From CAZUZD01 sp964624465 (lineage in GTDB: Bacteria; Planctomycetota; Planctomycetia; Isosphaerales; Isosphaeraceae): a stretch of 58,644 bases of DNA. How positions within the stretch are numbered: the first letter of the stretch is position 1; every line of letters starts with the position of its first letter. Positions 34,027 through 43,900 of the stretch are shown in pieces. The translations under genes were made by a program, and so were the position numbers. The notes under the pieces are model-generated. The model was not told the DNA's origin. It searched no databases and saw only the letters and a list, made by a program, of their open reading frames with translations. Where the stretch lies: assembly GCA_964624465.1 (NCBI GenBank), contig CAZUZD010000007.1, positions 1 through 58,644 of the forward strand, read 5' to 3'.

Positions 34027-34317
34027 TCAGTCGGTCAGCGGCACGAACAGCTCGGGCGACCGCGACTCGGTGACGGGCAGGATCCCGGCCAGCACGTGAC
34101 GCTGGAAGTGCTCGGAGGCCCGATGGGCCTCGAGGGCGGCTTCATCGTCGTACTGTTCATAGAGAAAAAACCGTCGCGGGTCCGTGGGCGACCGGTGCAC
34201 CAGATAGAAGCGGCAGCCGGGCTCGGCACGGGTCGGGCCGGTGAGGGCCTGAAAGTGCTCGGCGACGGCGGCCTCCTGGCCGGCCTGGATCACGTACGTC
34301 ACGGCCACGCAGAGCAT
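34027..34317 (-). CDS. antibiotic biosynthesis monooxygenase (ABM) domain protein
   Basis: 96 residues, start ATG 34317 with GGAGG eight bases upstream. Single ferredoxin-like ABM domain (VTYVIQAGQEAAVAEHFQAL, GCRFYLVHRS, FFLYEQYDDEAALEAHRAS, FQRHVL). Such small proteins act as quinol monooxygenases, haem-degrading enzymes or structural homologues; the exact substrate is unknown. It ends 9 bp from the convergent glycosidase-like gene. Confidence 0.85.
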   Translation of the reverse strand: MLCVAVTYVIQAGQEAAVAEHFQALTGPTRAEPGCRFYLVHRSPTDPRRFFLYEQYDDEAALEAHRASEHFQRHVLAGILPVTESRSPELFVPLTD

Positions 34318-34603
34318 CGGATCGCCTCCGGGAGGATGCTCAGAGCGGGACTGGAGCTTATCCAGCTTGTCCAGCTTCTGAGACTTGAGCCAATCTGACA
34401 AACTGGCGCGGAAAGACCAAACAAATTGGAGCCGTTCCCGCGTAAAGTTGGGTCGGGCGACCCGGCCTTGCACCTCGGCGTGTGCCGTGATCGGGCGGGG
34501 TTGCGAATCCGGGTCCGACCCGATCCGTCGCCGTTGGCGCAGTGGCCGACGGCCGTGGATGGGTAGGACCCGCATGCCGATCAACGATCGTGGAGATGAC
34601 AGG

Positions 34604-35008
34604 ATGCGCGTTCGAGTTTCCTCGTGGGCGGCGCTGGTTCTGGGTGCCTCGCTGCTGGCCGGCTGCAACAGCGAGACGGCCGAGCAGGTGAAGGACGGCG
34701 TCGGCGGTGCGGCCGAGGCCACCGGCGAGGCGATCCAGAAGGGTGGCAAGGCCGTCCAGAACGCCGCCGACAAGGTCGGTGGGGCCGCCGAGTCGGCGAC
34801 CGAGGCCACGGGCAAGGGCCTCGAGAAGGTCGGTCTCGAGAAGGCCGGCAAGGCCGTCGAGGGTGCGGCCGACAAGGTCGGTGCCGCCGCCGAGAAGGCC
34901 ACCGACGTGACCGGCAAGGCCGTCGAGGCCACGGGCAAGGCCGTCGAGAGCGCCGGCGAGGCCGTCAAGGGCGCCGACGCCCCCGCGACCACCGAAGCCC
35001 CCAAGTGA
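34604..35008 (+). CDS. repetitive LEA-like lipoprotein
   Basis: 134 residues from ATG 34604 with GGAG nearby. Signal peptide and lipobox LLAGCNS. The rest is an 11-residue-like repeat rich in Ala, Gly, Lys, Glu and Val (AAEATGEAIQKGGKAVQNAA, ADKVGGAAESATEATGKGLE), predicted to form long amphipathic helices. It resembles late-embryogenesis-abundant or apolipoprotein-like stress proteins. The lipid anchor places it in the envelope. A protective or membrane-stabilising role is inference. Confidence 0.75.
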   Translation: MRVRVSSWAALVLGASLLAGCNSETAEQVKDGVGGAAEATGEAIQKGGKAVQNAADKVGGAAESATEATGKGLEKVGLEKAGKAVEGAADKVGAAAEKATDVTGKAVEATGKAVESAGEAVKGADAPATTEAPK

Positions 35009-35038
35009 TCGGGATCGCTTCCTGAGCACCGGCCGCAG

Positions 35039-35075
35039 AACGGGCCGCGCTTCCCCTGGGGGAGCGCGGCCCGTT
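35039..35075. terminator. GC-rich hairpin between convergent genes
   Basis: cgggccgcgctt pairs with the complementary arm ending agcgcggcccg around a short loop. It stands between the LEA-like lipoprotein (+) and the M61 peptidase (-) and may terminate both. There is no long T-tract. Confidence 0.55.
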
Positions 35076-35104
35076 CGCGTGATCGGCCGGCCCGGACGCC
35101 CGAC

Positions 35105-37000
35105 TCACTCGGACCCGAGCCAGGCGCGGCGGCGGGCCTTTGCAGAGTCGTCGGCCTTGGGGTCGCGCTCGACGGCCCAGCGGTTCGGCGGCTCGACCCC
35201 GAAGGTCGCGTCGAGCCGCATCAGTCGATCGCGGCGGGCGATCAGGACGCTGGTGGTCTCGTTGGGACGGAACTGCTCCATCCGTCGGCCCCACTGACCG
35301 GCTCGGATCCGCTCATCGCCCAGCGCGATGATCTCGTCCCCCACGTTGAACCCGGCCGCGAAGCCGGGCGTCCCGCGCTTGACGCGCGTGACCACCAGGC
35401 GGCCGTCCTCCGACTTCGTGCCCAGGCCGAGCCAGGCCTTGGCCGGCTTCGGCTCGGCGGTCCCCTCGGACTTGCCTCCCTCGGCCTTGGGCTCGGCGAA
35501 CCGGAGTCCGAACTGCTGGAGGGCCTCGGTATAGTCCAGCTCCTCGGTTGACTCCAGGGTCCTGGCGAAGAACCCGGACAGGTCGGTTCCGGCGACTTCC
35601 GAGGCCAGCGCCCGGAACTGCTCGGGGGTGTAGCCCTGCGCGCCCGAGAATCGCTCATAGGCCAACCGCATCAGATCATCGAGGCTCTTCGCGCCATTGG
35701 TGGCGGCCCGGATGCGGGCGTCCAGCAGGAAGGCGACCACGGCGCCCTTGGTGTAGTAGCTGATCCCGGTGTTCGCCGTGTTCTCGTCGCGGCGGTAGAA
35801 CTTGATCCAGGCGTCGTAGGATGCCGACTCCAGGGGCTGCACCAGCCGCCCGGGGGTGTCGTGCAGGACCTCGATGTCGTTGCGGGTCCGGTCGACCTCG
35901 GCCGCGGCGCCCGGAGGGTCGCCGGCGAGGAATTCCTCCACGGTGCAGAGGCCGGCCCGTCGCACGAAGATGCGGTCGTAGTAGCTGGTGAACCCCTCGG
36001 CGATCCAGAGGCTGCGGGTCGTGACCTCGTTCTCGTAGTCGAAGGGGCCCAGCTCGGCCGGCCGCATGCGCTTGACGTTCCAGGTGTGGAAGTACTCATG
36101 GCTGACGAGGTTCAGCCAGCCGAGGTAATCGGCCCGGCGCCGGGTGGCCCAGCGGCTGGCCATGAGCACGGTGGAGTTCTTGTGCTCCAGGCCGCCGCCC
36201 GACTCGGTCAGCAGGTTGAAGAAGATGTACTTGTCGTAAGGCAGGCTGCCCCAGAAATCGCGCTGGACGCGGACGATCGCCTCGACGTCGCGGGCCGAGC
36301 GGGGGCCGTCCCAGACGCCGTGTTCCCCCTCGTTGACGAGGTAGTGGGGCTTGCCGTCGACCTGGAACTCGTAGACGGCGGGGTTACCGGCGTAGATCGG
36401 GCAGTCGACCAGGGTGTCGAAGTCGGGGGCCACGAACCGGTGCGCACCGCCCCCGGGGGCGTCGGGCAGGCCGGTGAAGCTCTTGAGCCAGCCGGGGGGA
36501 AGGATCAGCGCGACCTCGTGGGGCCGGGGACCGGCGTCCTCGGCGAGGGTCAGAAACGTGGCCGCGCCGTTGAGCAGTGCGAACCCGGCGTCGATCCAGC
36601 TCGACTGCACGCCCATCTCGCGGGCATACACGCGGTAGCTGACCTGGACCCGCTCGGCCCCGCCGGTCTGGATGGTCCAGCGGTTCTTGCGGGTCTTGCT
36701 GACCTCGAGGGCCTTGCCGTCGGCTCCCCTGGCAGAAAAGTTCTCGACGTGTCGGGCGTACTCGCGGACCAAGTACGAGCCGGGCGTCCAGACGGGCATC
36801 ATGAGGGTGACGGCCGGGCGACCGTCGGTCGGCACGTCGACAACGATCTCGGCGTAGTGCGTCTGAGGCTCGGGAAACTTGACCGTGTAGCGCAGCGGGG
36901 CGGCGACGTCCGTCGTGGCCGCGGCGAGACTCGTGGGCGACATGGGGGCCACCAGCAGGAGGGTCAGGGCGGCGCAGGCGACGCGTGAGAATCCGATCAT
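35105..37000 (-). CDS. M61 family metallo-aminopeptidase with PDZ domain
   Basis: 631 residues. N-terminal signal peptide (MIGFSRVACAALTLLLVAPM), beta-rich N-domain, then a gluzincin catalytic domain with zinc motif HEYFH (301-305) in SHEYFHTWNVKRMRP and the third ligand E335 in WIAEGFTSYYDR. A PDZ domain follows (about 515-610; AWLGLGTKSEDGRLVVTRV, GTPGFAAGFNVGDEII). Glycyl aminopeptidases of this family remove N-terminal Gly or Ala in the periplasm or outside the cell. A charged insert (EPKAEGGKSEGTAEPKPAK) precedes the PDZ domain. Confidence 0.92.
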   Translation of the reverse strand: MIGFSRVACAALTLLLVAPMSPTSLAAATTDVAAPLRYTVKFPEPQTHYAEIVVDVPTDGRPAVTLMMPVWTPGSYLVREYARHVENFSARGADGKALEVSKTRKNRWTIQTGGAERVQVSYRVYAREMGVQSSWIDAGFALLNGAATFLTLAEDAGPRPHEVALILPPGWLKSFTGLPDAPGGGAHRFVAPDFDTLVDCPIYAGNPAVYEFQVDGKPHYLVNEGEHGVWDGPRSARDVEAIVRVQRDFWGSLPYDKYIFFNLLTESGGGLEHKNSTVLMASRWATRRRADYLGWLNLVSHEYFHTWNVKRMRPAELGPFDYENEVTTRSLWIAEGFTSYYDRIFVRRAGLCTVEEFLAGDPPGAAAEVDRTRNDIEVLHDTPGRLVQPLESASYDAWIKFYRRDENTANTGISYYTKGAVVAFLLDARIRAATNGAKSLDDLMRLAYERFSGAQGYTPEQFRALASEVAGTDLSGFFARTLESTEELDYTEALQQFGLRFAEPKAEGGKSEGTAEPKPAKAWLGLGTKSEDGRLVVTRVKRGTPGFAAGFNVGDEIIALGDERIRAGQWGRRMEQFRPNETTSVLIARRDRLMRLDATFGVEPPNRWAVERDPKADDSAKARRRAWLGSE

Positions 37001-37228
37001 CGGGTCGGGGCCTCGGACAGGGGGAACGGGTCCCGGATGCGGGAACCATGATAACGCGCCTCCGCACCTCGCCAGAGATTGCCGGCCCGGGTTCCCGCTG
37101 GACCCCGATGCAACGCCGGGTCTTACCCCCTAACATGGGGCCATCGGGATCGCGGAGGGCCGAGGTTGCGCCGCCGGCGGGCCCGGGTGCCCCGGCCTGC
37201 GATCCGTCCCATGAAGCCAGGAATTGAC

Positions 37229-38341
37229 ATGCCCGCCAGTGGATCCGCCCTGCCCCCTGGGTCGCCGCTCGACGCCGAGGCAACCACGCGCTGGGGCCGC
37301 CTCCGGCGCGAGCTGGTGCCCCTGTATGGCCTCACGGCCGCGCTGGTCTGTGGGGCAGCGAGCTGGTACCTGCTGAAGGAGCTGGCGTCGCTGCTGCGAC
37401 CGCTGGTGCTGGCCGTCTTCCTGGCCTACATGATCCTGCCGGCCTCCCGGGCGCTCCGGCGGCGCGTGCCCGAGGCGATCGCCGGTCCCGTGCTGGCGCT
37501 GGTGGTCGCGGCCCTGATCCTGGGGTTCGCCGCCCTGGTCTACAACAACCTCGTCCAGCTCCGCGAGGAGCTGCCACGGCTGGTCGATCGAGCACGCGTG
37601 ATCTTCGACCAGGGAAACGCCTGGGGCCGCTCCCACCTGCCGGCCTGGCTCCTGAGCGGGCCACCCCGGGCGGCCCAGACGGAGGTCGAGACCACGCTCC
37701 GGCTCCGCGCCATCGCGTCGAGCCTGGTCAACTCGGCCGCCGCTTTCCTGGGCGAGGCGCTGGTCGTGGGCTTCTACCTGATCTTCCTGCTCCTGGAGGT
37801 CCGCCAGCTGCCGCAGCGGATCCAGGCGGGCTTCTCCTCGGCGCAGGCCCAGCGGGTGATGGCGATCTTCGGATCGATCAGCGAGGCGATGACCAGCTAC
37901 CTGCGCGCCAAGGCGACGGCCAGCCTGCTGACGGGCATCCCCGTGGTCGTGATCCTCTGGGCCTTCGGCGTCTCGTTCCCGGTCACCTGGGGCCTGCTGA
38001 CCTTCGTCGGCAACTTCATCCCCTACCTTGGCAGCCTGGTCTCGCTGGCCCTGCCCGCCTTGCTGGCCCTGCTGGAGCTGGAGCCGCTCTGGAAGCCGCT
38101 GGCGGTGATCGGGCTGCTGCTGACGGTCCAGTTCGTCACCAACAACTTCATCGAGCCCCAGCTCACCGCCAAGGCTGTGGACCTGAGCCCGCTGGTGGTC
38201 CTGATCTCGCTGGCGTTCTGGAGCCTGTGCTGGGGCGTCGTCGGCATGGTGCTGGCCGTACCGCTGACCGTCATGCTCAAGCTCGTCTGGCAGAACATCG
38301 CCATCACCAGGCCCCTGGCCCGGCTCATGTCCAAGGACTGA
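37229..38341 (+). CDS. AI-2E family transporter (UPF0118)
   Basis: 370 residues from ATG 37229 (AGGA seven bases upstream); an in-frame ATG at 37211 is the alternative. About seven to eight membrane helices, with family motifs FIPYLGSLVSL and NNFIEPQL, then a final helical pair (LVVLISLAFWSLCWGVVGMV). Relatives include TqsA (autoinducer-2 export), Na+/H+ antiporters and other exporters, so the substrate is open. It is divergent from the M61 peptidase gene. Confidence 0.9.
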   Translation: MPASGSALPPGSPLDAEATTRWGRLRRELVPLYGLTAALVCGAASWYLLKELASLLRPLVLAVFLAYMILPASRALRRRVPEAIAGPVLALVVAALILGFAALVYNNLVQLREELPRLVDRARVIFDQGNAWGRSHLPAWLLSGPPRAAQTEVETTLRLRAIASSLVNSAAAFLGEALVVGFYLIFLLLEVRQLPQRIQAGFSSAQAQRVMAIFGSISEAMTSYLRAKATASLLTGIPVVVILWAFGVSFPVTWGLLTFVGNFIPYLGSLVSLALPALLALLELEPLWKPLAVIGLLLTVQFVTNNFIEPQLTAKAVDLSPLVVLISLAFWSLCWGVVGMVLAVPLTVMLKLVWQNIAITRPLARLMSKD

Positions 38342-38353
38342 CGCCCGCCGGGA

Positions 38354-38395
38354 GGGCCCGTGGCCGTGAGGATCGAATCCCCCTGGCCACGGCCC
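38354..38395. terminator. hairpin between convergent genes
   Basis: gggcccgtggcc pairs with ggccacggccc (one bulged C) around a loop of about 19 bases. It lies between the AI-2E transporter (+) and the large cytochrome gene (-), with no T-tract. Confidence 0.4.
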
Positions 38396-38405
38396 GGTTC
38401 GTGGC

Positions 38406-41400
38406 TCAGCGGGGGGCGGGCCGGACCTGCTCGTGCAGGTACACGCCCTTCTTGTTCGAGGTGATCAGGTCCGGGGCGCCGTCACCGTTGACGTCGGCAA
38501 TGGCGAAGTGGAGGCCGACGCCCGAGTCCGGGTGCACCGGGAACGGGGTCCAGCTCAGCCGACCGTCGGCCCCACGCGTGGTGCGGAACCAGTACAGAAC
38601 GGCCGGCTCGTCCGAGCCCGGGTCCCCCTTGGGACCGTGCGCCCAGAACCGCTTGCCCGTCGCGAGGTCCTTGAGGCCGTCGCCATCCAGGTCCTCCATG
38701 AGCAGGGCGTGGGTCTGCGAGACGAGCTTCGGGAACAGGTCCTGCCGCTCGAAGCCCGGAGCGCCTCCCGCCTCCGCCGCCGGCCGCTGGAGGTGGGCCC
38801 AGATGCCATATGCGTGGGCCGAGGAGCTGACGACGTCGGGCTGGCCGTCGGCATCCACGTCGACGACCTGCATGTGGGCGGCGGGCTCGCCGAGCTTCGC
38901 CGGGTGGAACGGCCAGGGCCCTGCGTCGGGTGCGGCTGGCTGTTCCCACCAGCCGTCGGTGCACAGGACGTCGAGCCGGCCGTCGCCGTTGAGGTCGCCG
39001 GCGCCCAGGCCGTGTGCGAATCGTCGCGTGCCGGGGATCTCGTGGCCCGGCGTGCTCGGCGGGCTGATCGCATGCAGGACCCAGGGTTGCGTCGGGTCGG
39101 GGCCGGGCGCGAACCACGCCATCTGGCCGCTCTCCGCCTGACCCTCGGGCTGGGTGCCCATGACGAGCACCTTCCGGCCGTCGCCGAGCAGGTCGACGTG
39201 CAAGGGCGTCTCGTTGCAGGCGCTCGCCGCGATCCGGTGCGAGGGCCAGGGGCCGGGCTTGCCCTGCGGGTTCTCGTACCAGACGCACGGCTCGCCGGGG
39301 GTGCCGATCACGATGGCGTCGGGCCAGCCGTCGTGGTTCACGTCATCGGCGAAGCAGAAGAAGCAACGGCTGTACCCCCCTGCCCCGTCGCCATAGTCGC
39401 CTGGCGTCGTGATCTCGTGGGCGACCCAGTTCGGCGCCTCGTACCAGAGCTCGCCGGCGAGGATGTCGGGCCGGCCGTCGCGGTTGACGTCGGCGACCGC
39501 CACGCCCTCGGAGCGGAACTTGCGGTCGATCGGCACCGTCCGCCACGACACCGGCGCGGTCGGCTGCTGGGCGCTGGCGACCAGGAACGTGACCAGGTCG
39601 TAGAGCTCGGCCTCGGCGAGGATCTGACCGAAGTCGCCGGGCATCGGGGACAGCCGGGTGGCCCGCCGCTCCTCGAGCCCGGCCGTCGGGATCGCCTGCT
39701 CCTGGCCCGCGCGATCGACCAGGATCAGGTTCGGCCCCTCCTCGCGCCGGACCAGGCCGGAGAGCACCCGGCCGTCGTGCAGTGCCACCAGGGTGGCGAA
39801 GAACGCCGGGTCGACGTTCCGGCTCGGGTCGAGGATGTCCTCGATCAGCCGCTCGGCGCCGCGGAGCCCGACGCCGTCGAGCTGGGGGCCGACCAGGCTG
39901 CCCTTGCCGCCGATCTGGTGGCAGGCCGCGCAGTTCTTCTCGAAGACGACCCGGCCGCGATCCGCATCGGGATGCGCGGCCCGATAGCCACTGCTGCGGG
40001 CGGCGATCAGGTCGCGCGTCTGCTCGGCCACCGGTGGCAGCGCGGCCATGAGCTGCTCGTAGCGTCCGGCGATGGTCGCGTCGGCGTGCGAGGTCAGCTT
40101 CGCCTCGACGGTCGGGGTCCGCAGGTGCTGGGGCGAGAGCGAGCCGCGCTCGGCGAGGGTCAGCAGCAGGGCCGCCCCGTCATCGGTCTCGGCCAGCGAC
40201 TCGGCGAGCGTCGACTGGAGTCGCGACGGGATCTCGCGGGCGACCCGGGCCATCAGGTCGTCGGTCCCACCGGCGTCGGGCTCGACCACATGGGTGAGGA
40301 TGAATTCGCGGAGCACCGCCGGCAGCGCCGGATCGCCCACGATGCGGACCAATGCCGCGCGGCGATGATCGGGGCGGAGCGCCACCAGGGTGCGGGCGGC
40401 CTGGGCCCGGACTGCGGTCTCGGCCAGGGTGTCGCGGGCCATCCCGCGCACCGCCGGCTCCTGCTCGCGGATCCCGAGCGCCTCGACGAGCTGGGCCGCC
40501 GCCGTGGCCCGGCGCGCGACCACCTCCGGATCGAGCGTGGGCACGCTCACGACCGGCGGCTCGACCCGGGCCACGGCGATCCAGGCGTAGGCCGGCAGGT
40601 TCAGGCCGTCGACGACCTCGATCACGCCGAGCTGGCCGGCGTGGGCCGACAGGTCCCAGGTCACCGCCTTGGCAACATCGTTGCGCGGGGCCAGCGCCTC
40701 TCCCAGCACCTGCCCCGTGGCGACCAGCCGGACCCGCACCAGGTTCCGGGGCGCGACGGGCTGATCCGGCGGGCCGAGGTGCCCGCAGACGGACAGGCTG
40801 AGCGTGGCGGGGATCTCGAACGTGCGGGATTGGAGCGTCCCGACGAACCCCTCGCCCAGCGGCAGCGAGCTCAGGTACGGCGACGGACCCGTGCCGTCGG
40901 CCGAGCGGCGGGGTTCGATCCGCCACGGCTTCGAGCGCTGGCCGGCCGCATCGAGCGCGACCCAGTCCGTGCCGCGGGCGGCGACCGACTCCAGCAGGCG
41001 ACTGGCGAGCGTGGTGCCCCAGGAGCGGACGGACTCCGGCTCGGACTCGCCGCGCTGGCGAAGGCCCTCCCGGATCGCCAGCAGCAGGTCGAGCTGGAGG
41101 TCCACGTCGTCGGCCACGCCGGCCTGCGCGATCCTGGCCAGGGCCGACACGTCGACATCGGCCGGCAGGTGCCGGGCCGCGTGCCGCAGTCGCTCGCCCA
41201 TCAGGGCGGGTGCGACCGGCCGGGTCTGCAACTGTTCGATCAGGAACGCTCCGGCCTCGGGGCTCGGCAGCGCCAGGGCGATCTCCGCCATCAGGCTCGC
41301 ATCCCCGTCCGTGGGCCGACCGGCACTCCACGCCGCCAGGGTCCCCGGCTTCCGGATCGTCTCCAGCAGGGCCAGCTTGATCCCGTGCCGCAGGTGAGCA

Positions 41401-43070
41401 TCCGCCTCCGGGACGCGCTGCAGGTGGGCCAGCAGCCGGGACAGATCCTCGGCATCCGGATGCTGGCCGATGGCATCGACCGCGGTGCGCTGGACGAACG
41501 GGTCGCTGTCGTCCAGTCCCGCCCGGGCCAGACCACGCAGAGAGTCGTCCCAGGCGGCCGTCTCGGAAAGCACCCGCATGGCGTGCGTCCGGACCAGGGG
41601 ATCAGCGTCGCGCGCCGCGTTGGTCACGTCTCCGGGACGGATCGCTCCAAGACGGAAGAGGGCCCAGAGCGCGTGAGCCCGGACGGTCGGGGAGGTCGAG
41701 CCGAGTGCGACCCGCAGGGGCTCGCTGGCGGCCGGTCCAATCCGATCGGCCAGCTCATCGCCCGCGCGCATCCGGACGCCGAGCACCGGATGGTCGAAGG
41801 CCGCGATCAGTCCGGCCGCGTCGGCAGCCCGCAGGTCGGGCGACGGGCTCAGGGTCGGCCGATCCTGGCCCTCCCCCTTGTACACCACCCGCCAGATCCG
41901 GCCCCGGACCTTGTCGCGTTCGGGGTGGTTGAGGGGGACCTCGACGTGGCCGATGATCTTGTTGTAGAAGTCGGCGATGTACAGGGCGCCGTCGGGCCCG
42001 ACCTGGATGTCGACCGGTCGGAACCAGGGGTCGTCCGAGATCAGGAAGTCGGGTTGTTCGATCGCGTACGGTGACGAGCCGCGATATCCGATCGCATCGC
42101 GGTTCACCCGGCTGGTCATGACGTTGCCGACGAACATGTTCCCGCGGTACTCGGCCGGGAAGTTCGTCCCCGTGTAGCGGGTGGTGCCGGCGATCGCCGT
42201 GGAGCCGTGGGTGTGCTCCATGACGGCCGGCACGTAGCCCAGGCCGTTGTGCGGCTTGCCGAAGCTGTCGTAGTACCCGTTGCGCATCAGGAGCATGATC
42301 GGCCGGGTGTGGCAGTCGGCGTTGTACAGGTCGCCCATCGGGTCGAACGTCATGCCGAACGGGTTGACCTGGCCGTGCGTGAACCACTCGACCCGCGAGC
42401 CGTCGAGCCGGACCCGGTACGTGTTGCCGCCCTGGACGTCGATCCGGCTACCGTCCTTGCCCTGGATCGTCGAGCTGTTGGCCCAGCCATGATTGGCGTA
42501 CATCCAGCCGTCAAACCCGCGACGGAAGGCGTTGTTCATGCCGTGCGTGTCGCGGTCGTACCCGAGCGGACCGTAGAGTCGCTCGCGCTGGTCGGCCTTG
42601 CCGTCGCCGTCGCGATCCTGGAAATCCTCGATGTACGGGATGCTGTAGACGATCGCCCCGTCCCGGTACGGGTACAGGCCGATCGGGATGCTCAGCCCCT
42701 CGGCGAAGACGGTCACCTGATCGGCCCGGCCGTCGCCATCGCGGTCCTCGAGGATCCGGATCGAGTCCTGACCGGGCCGATCCGCGGGGGCGGGGTACGG
42801 GTACTCGGTCGATCCGCTGACCCAGAGCCGGCCACGGGCGTCGAACGCCAGGTTCATCGGCTTCTGGATCTCGGGCTCGGACGCCACGAGCTGGACCGCG
42901 AAGCCCGGCGGCACGCGGAACGACCGGCGCTCCTCCTCGGGCGTCCTGGGATCCGTGGGGCGAATCGCGGCCGCGAACGGATCCTCCGCCCGGGTGACGG
43001 TCATCCCGGCGGACAAGCTCAGCAACATCGCGATCGCCAGCGCGGTGGCTGTGGGGTGTGCCAGTGACAT
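38406..43070 (-). CDS. PVC-type haem-binding CxxCH protein with sorbosone-dehydrogenase-like, HEAT-like and FG-GAP/VCBS regions
   Basis: 1,554 residues, ATG 43070 with GGAG nine bases upstream, signal peptide about 1-30. Domains: NHL/sorbosone-dehydrogenase-like propeller (about 45-385; FRVPPGFAVQLVASEPEI, NLAFDARGRLWVSGSTEYPY, ILEDRDGDGRADQVTVFAEG); a long HEAT-like helical region (about 400-1,020) with an inserted beta domain; cytochrome c with haem motif CAACH near residue 1047 and a putative Met ligand in LSPMPGDF; then VCBS/FG-GAP repeats with calcium-like loops (ADVNRDGRPDILAGELWY, AGDLNGDGRLDVLCTDGWW). This architecture is widespread and expanded in Planctomycetes and Verrucomicrobia. 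A periplasmic oxidoreductase acting on polysaccharide breakdown products is the usual proposal. Confidence 0.9.
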   Translation of the reverse strand: MSLAHPTATALAIAMLLSLSAGMTVTRAEDPFAAAIRPTDPRTPEEERRSFRVPPGFAVQLVASEPEIQKPMNLAFDARGRLWVSGSTEYPYPAPADRPGQDSIRILEDRDGDGRADQVTVFAEGLSIPIGLYPYRDGAIVYSIPYIEDFQDRDGDGKADQRERLYGPLGYDRDTHGMNNAFRRGFDGWMYANHGWANSSTIQGKDGSRIDVQGGNTYRVRLDGSRVEWFTHGQVNPFGMTFDPMGDLYNADCHTRPIMLLMRNGYYDSFGKPHNGLGYVPAVMEHTHGSTAIAGTTRYTGTNFPAEYRGNMFVGNVMTSRVNRDAIGYRGSSPYAIEQPDFLISDDPWFRPVDIQVGPDGALYIADFYNKIIGHVEVPLNHPERDKVRGRIWRVVYKGEGQDRPTLSPSPDLRAADAAGLIAAFDHPVLGVRMRAGDELADRIGPAASEPLRVALGSTSPTVRAHALWALFRLGAIRPGDVTNAARDADPLVRTHAMRVLSETAAWDDSLRGLARAGLDDSDPFVQRTAVDAIGQHPDAEDLSRLLAHLQRVPEADAHLRHGIKLALLETIRKPGTLAAWSAGRPTDGDASLMAEIALALPSPEAGAFLIEQLQTRPVAPALMGERLRHAARHLPADVDVSALARIAQAGVADDVDLQLDLLLAIREGLRQRGESEPESVRSWGTTLASRLLESVAARGTDWVALDAAGQRSKPWRIEPRRSADGTGPSPYLSSLPLGEGFVGTLQSRTFEIPATLSLSVCGHLGPPDQPVAPRNLVRVRLVATGQVLGEALAPRNDVAKAVTWDLSAHAGQLGVIEVVDGLNLPAYAWIAVARVEPPVVSVPTLDPEVVARRATAAAQLVEALGIREQEPAVRGMARDTLAETAVRAQAARTLVALRPDHRRAALVRIVGDPALPAVLREFILTHVVEPDAGGTDDLMARVAREIPSRLQSTLAESLAETDDGAALLLTLAERGSLSPQHLRTPTVEAKLTSHADATIAGRYEQLMAALPPVAEQTRDLIAARSSGYRAAHPDADRGRVVFEKNCAACHQIGGKGSLVGPQLDGVGLRGAERLIEDILDPSRNVDPAFFATLVALHDGRVLSGLVRREEGPNLILVDRAGQEQAIPTAGLEERRATRLSPMPGDFGQILAEAELYDLVTFLVASAQQPTAPVSWRTVPIDRKFRSEGVAVADVNRDGRPDILAGELWYEAPNWVAHEITTPGDYGDGAGGYSRCFFCFADDVNHDGWPDAIVIGTPGEPCVWYENPQGKPGPWPSHRIAASACNETPLHVDLLGDGRKVLVMGTQPEGQAESGQMAWFAPGPDPTQPWVLHAISPPSTPGHEIPGTRRFAHGLGAGDLNGDGRLDVLCTDGWWEQPAAPDAGPWPFHPAKLGEPAAHMQVVDVDADGQPDVVSSSAHAYGIWAHLQRPAAEAGGAPGFERQDLFPKLVSQTHALLMEDLDGDGLKDLATGKRFWAHGPKGDPGSDEPAVLYWFRTTRGADGRLSWTPFPVHPDSGVGLHFAIADVNGDGAPDLITSNKKGVYLHEQVRPAPR

Positions 43071-43695
43071 CGAGGACTCTCCGCGGCGAGCAGCCGCGGG
43101 GTCGCTCCCGAAACGTGCCGGCGACCTCGCTCCCGGAACGGAGGACGACACCGATGCACGGCCGGGTTCGATCGATGCGGCCGAGAGGGGGTGGGAAAAA
43201 TCGGGGCGCCGCTGCCTGCACTCGCGGCCCGATCCGTGGCTCGTGGAATCTAGGCTGTCCCCTGACCGATTGCAACGCCCCGGGTGCACGGAGTCGGCCT
43301 GTCAGCGCCGGATTGCCAGGTCAGGGCCGGCCGCCGTGCCAGCGCTAACAGCATCCGAGCGGCAGCGCAGGCACTCCGTCCGTGCCGAACCGATGCCGAA
43401 GCCAGCAAGTTCCGCCTGCTTGGCCGTGACGAACTCGCCCCGGTTACGATGGAGACCACGCTGTCTCCGACGCTCGGAGTCGACTGCGTCGGCCCCCGAG
43501 TGAGATGGTCGTCGCGACCCCCACCGCTCCATCGGTGGGCTCGGGGAGGCGAGACGCCAGCGAGCAGACTCGGGATCTCAGCATTCACGTCGCTTCGAGA
43601 TCCCGTGGCCAGTCGCGCCCGCGTTCATGGCGCTGTCCTGATGCCCGGACCTGGCAGCGATTCGAAACCTGGGATCCCGCAAGGTTTCCGAACAG
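43071..43695. other. gene-free region between the cytochrome gene and tRNA-Arg
   Basis: About 620 bp. Open frames here overlap the reverse complement of the tRNA or lack ribosome-binding sites and codon bias. The part nearest 43070 should hold the promoter of the cytochrome gene. No RNA gene was recognised. Confidence 0.45.
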
Positions 43696-43769
43696 TGCAC
43701 CCGAGAGGACTTGAACCTCTAACCCTCAGTTCCGAAGACTGATGCTCTATCCAATTGAGCTACGGGTGC
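43696..43769 (-). tRNA. tRNA-Arg, anticodon TCG
   Basis: 74-nt cloverleaf: acceptor GCACCCG/CGGGTGC with discriminator A, D-arm GCTC..GAGC, anticodon stem TCAGT/ACTGA with loop CTTCGGA, T-arm GAGGTTCAAGTCCTC. CCA is not encoded. It reads CGA codons and, by wobble, other CGN codons. Confidence 0.93.
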
Positions 43770-43780
43770 AGCGTGAACTC

Positions 43781-43808
43781 ATCCTACCACCGCGGCGGGC
43801 AACTACAA
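43781..43808 (-). promoter_or_regulatory. promoter of tRNA-Arg
   Basis: Minus strand TTGTAG (43803-43808), 16 bp, TAGGAT (43781-43786), ending 11 bp before the tRNA 5' end. Confidence 0.55.
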
Positions 43809-43900
43809 GATCTGGCTGGAGGTTCGCGGGCCCGGCGAGCGGGGACTCAAGGGCGAGGTCGGCCCGACGAATTGCAAGGGGGAGCCGGACGGACGGGAAC

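Noticed and set aside
38433..42074. 1,213-residue plus-strand open frame opposite the cytochrome gene
   Set aside because: Composition (Gly, Arg, Asp, Val, Gln rich) is that of a reverse-strand shadow, and the minus strand has clear domains including CAACH.
43071..43742. Open frame on the plus strand ending in the tRNA-Arg region
   Set aside because: Its C-terminal part is the reverse complement of the tRNA and it has no ribosome-binding site.
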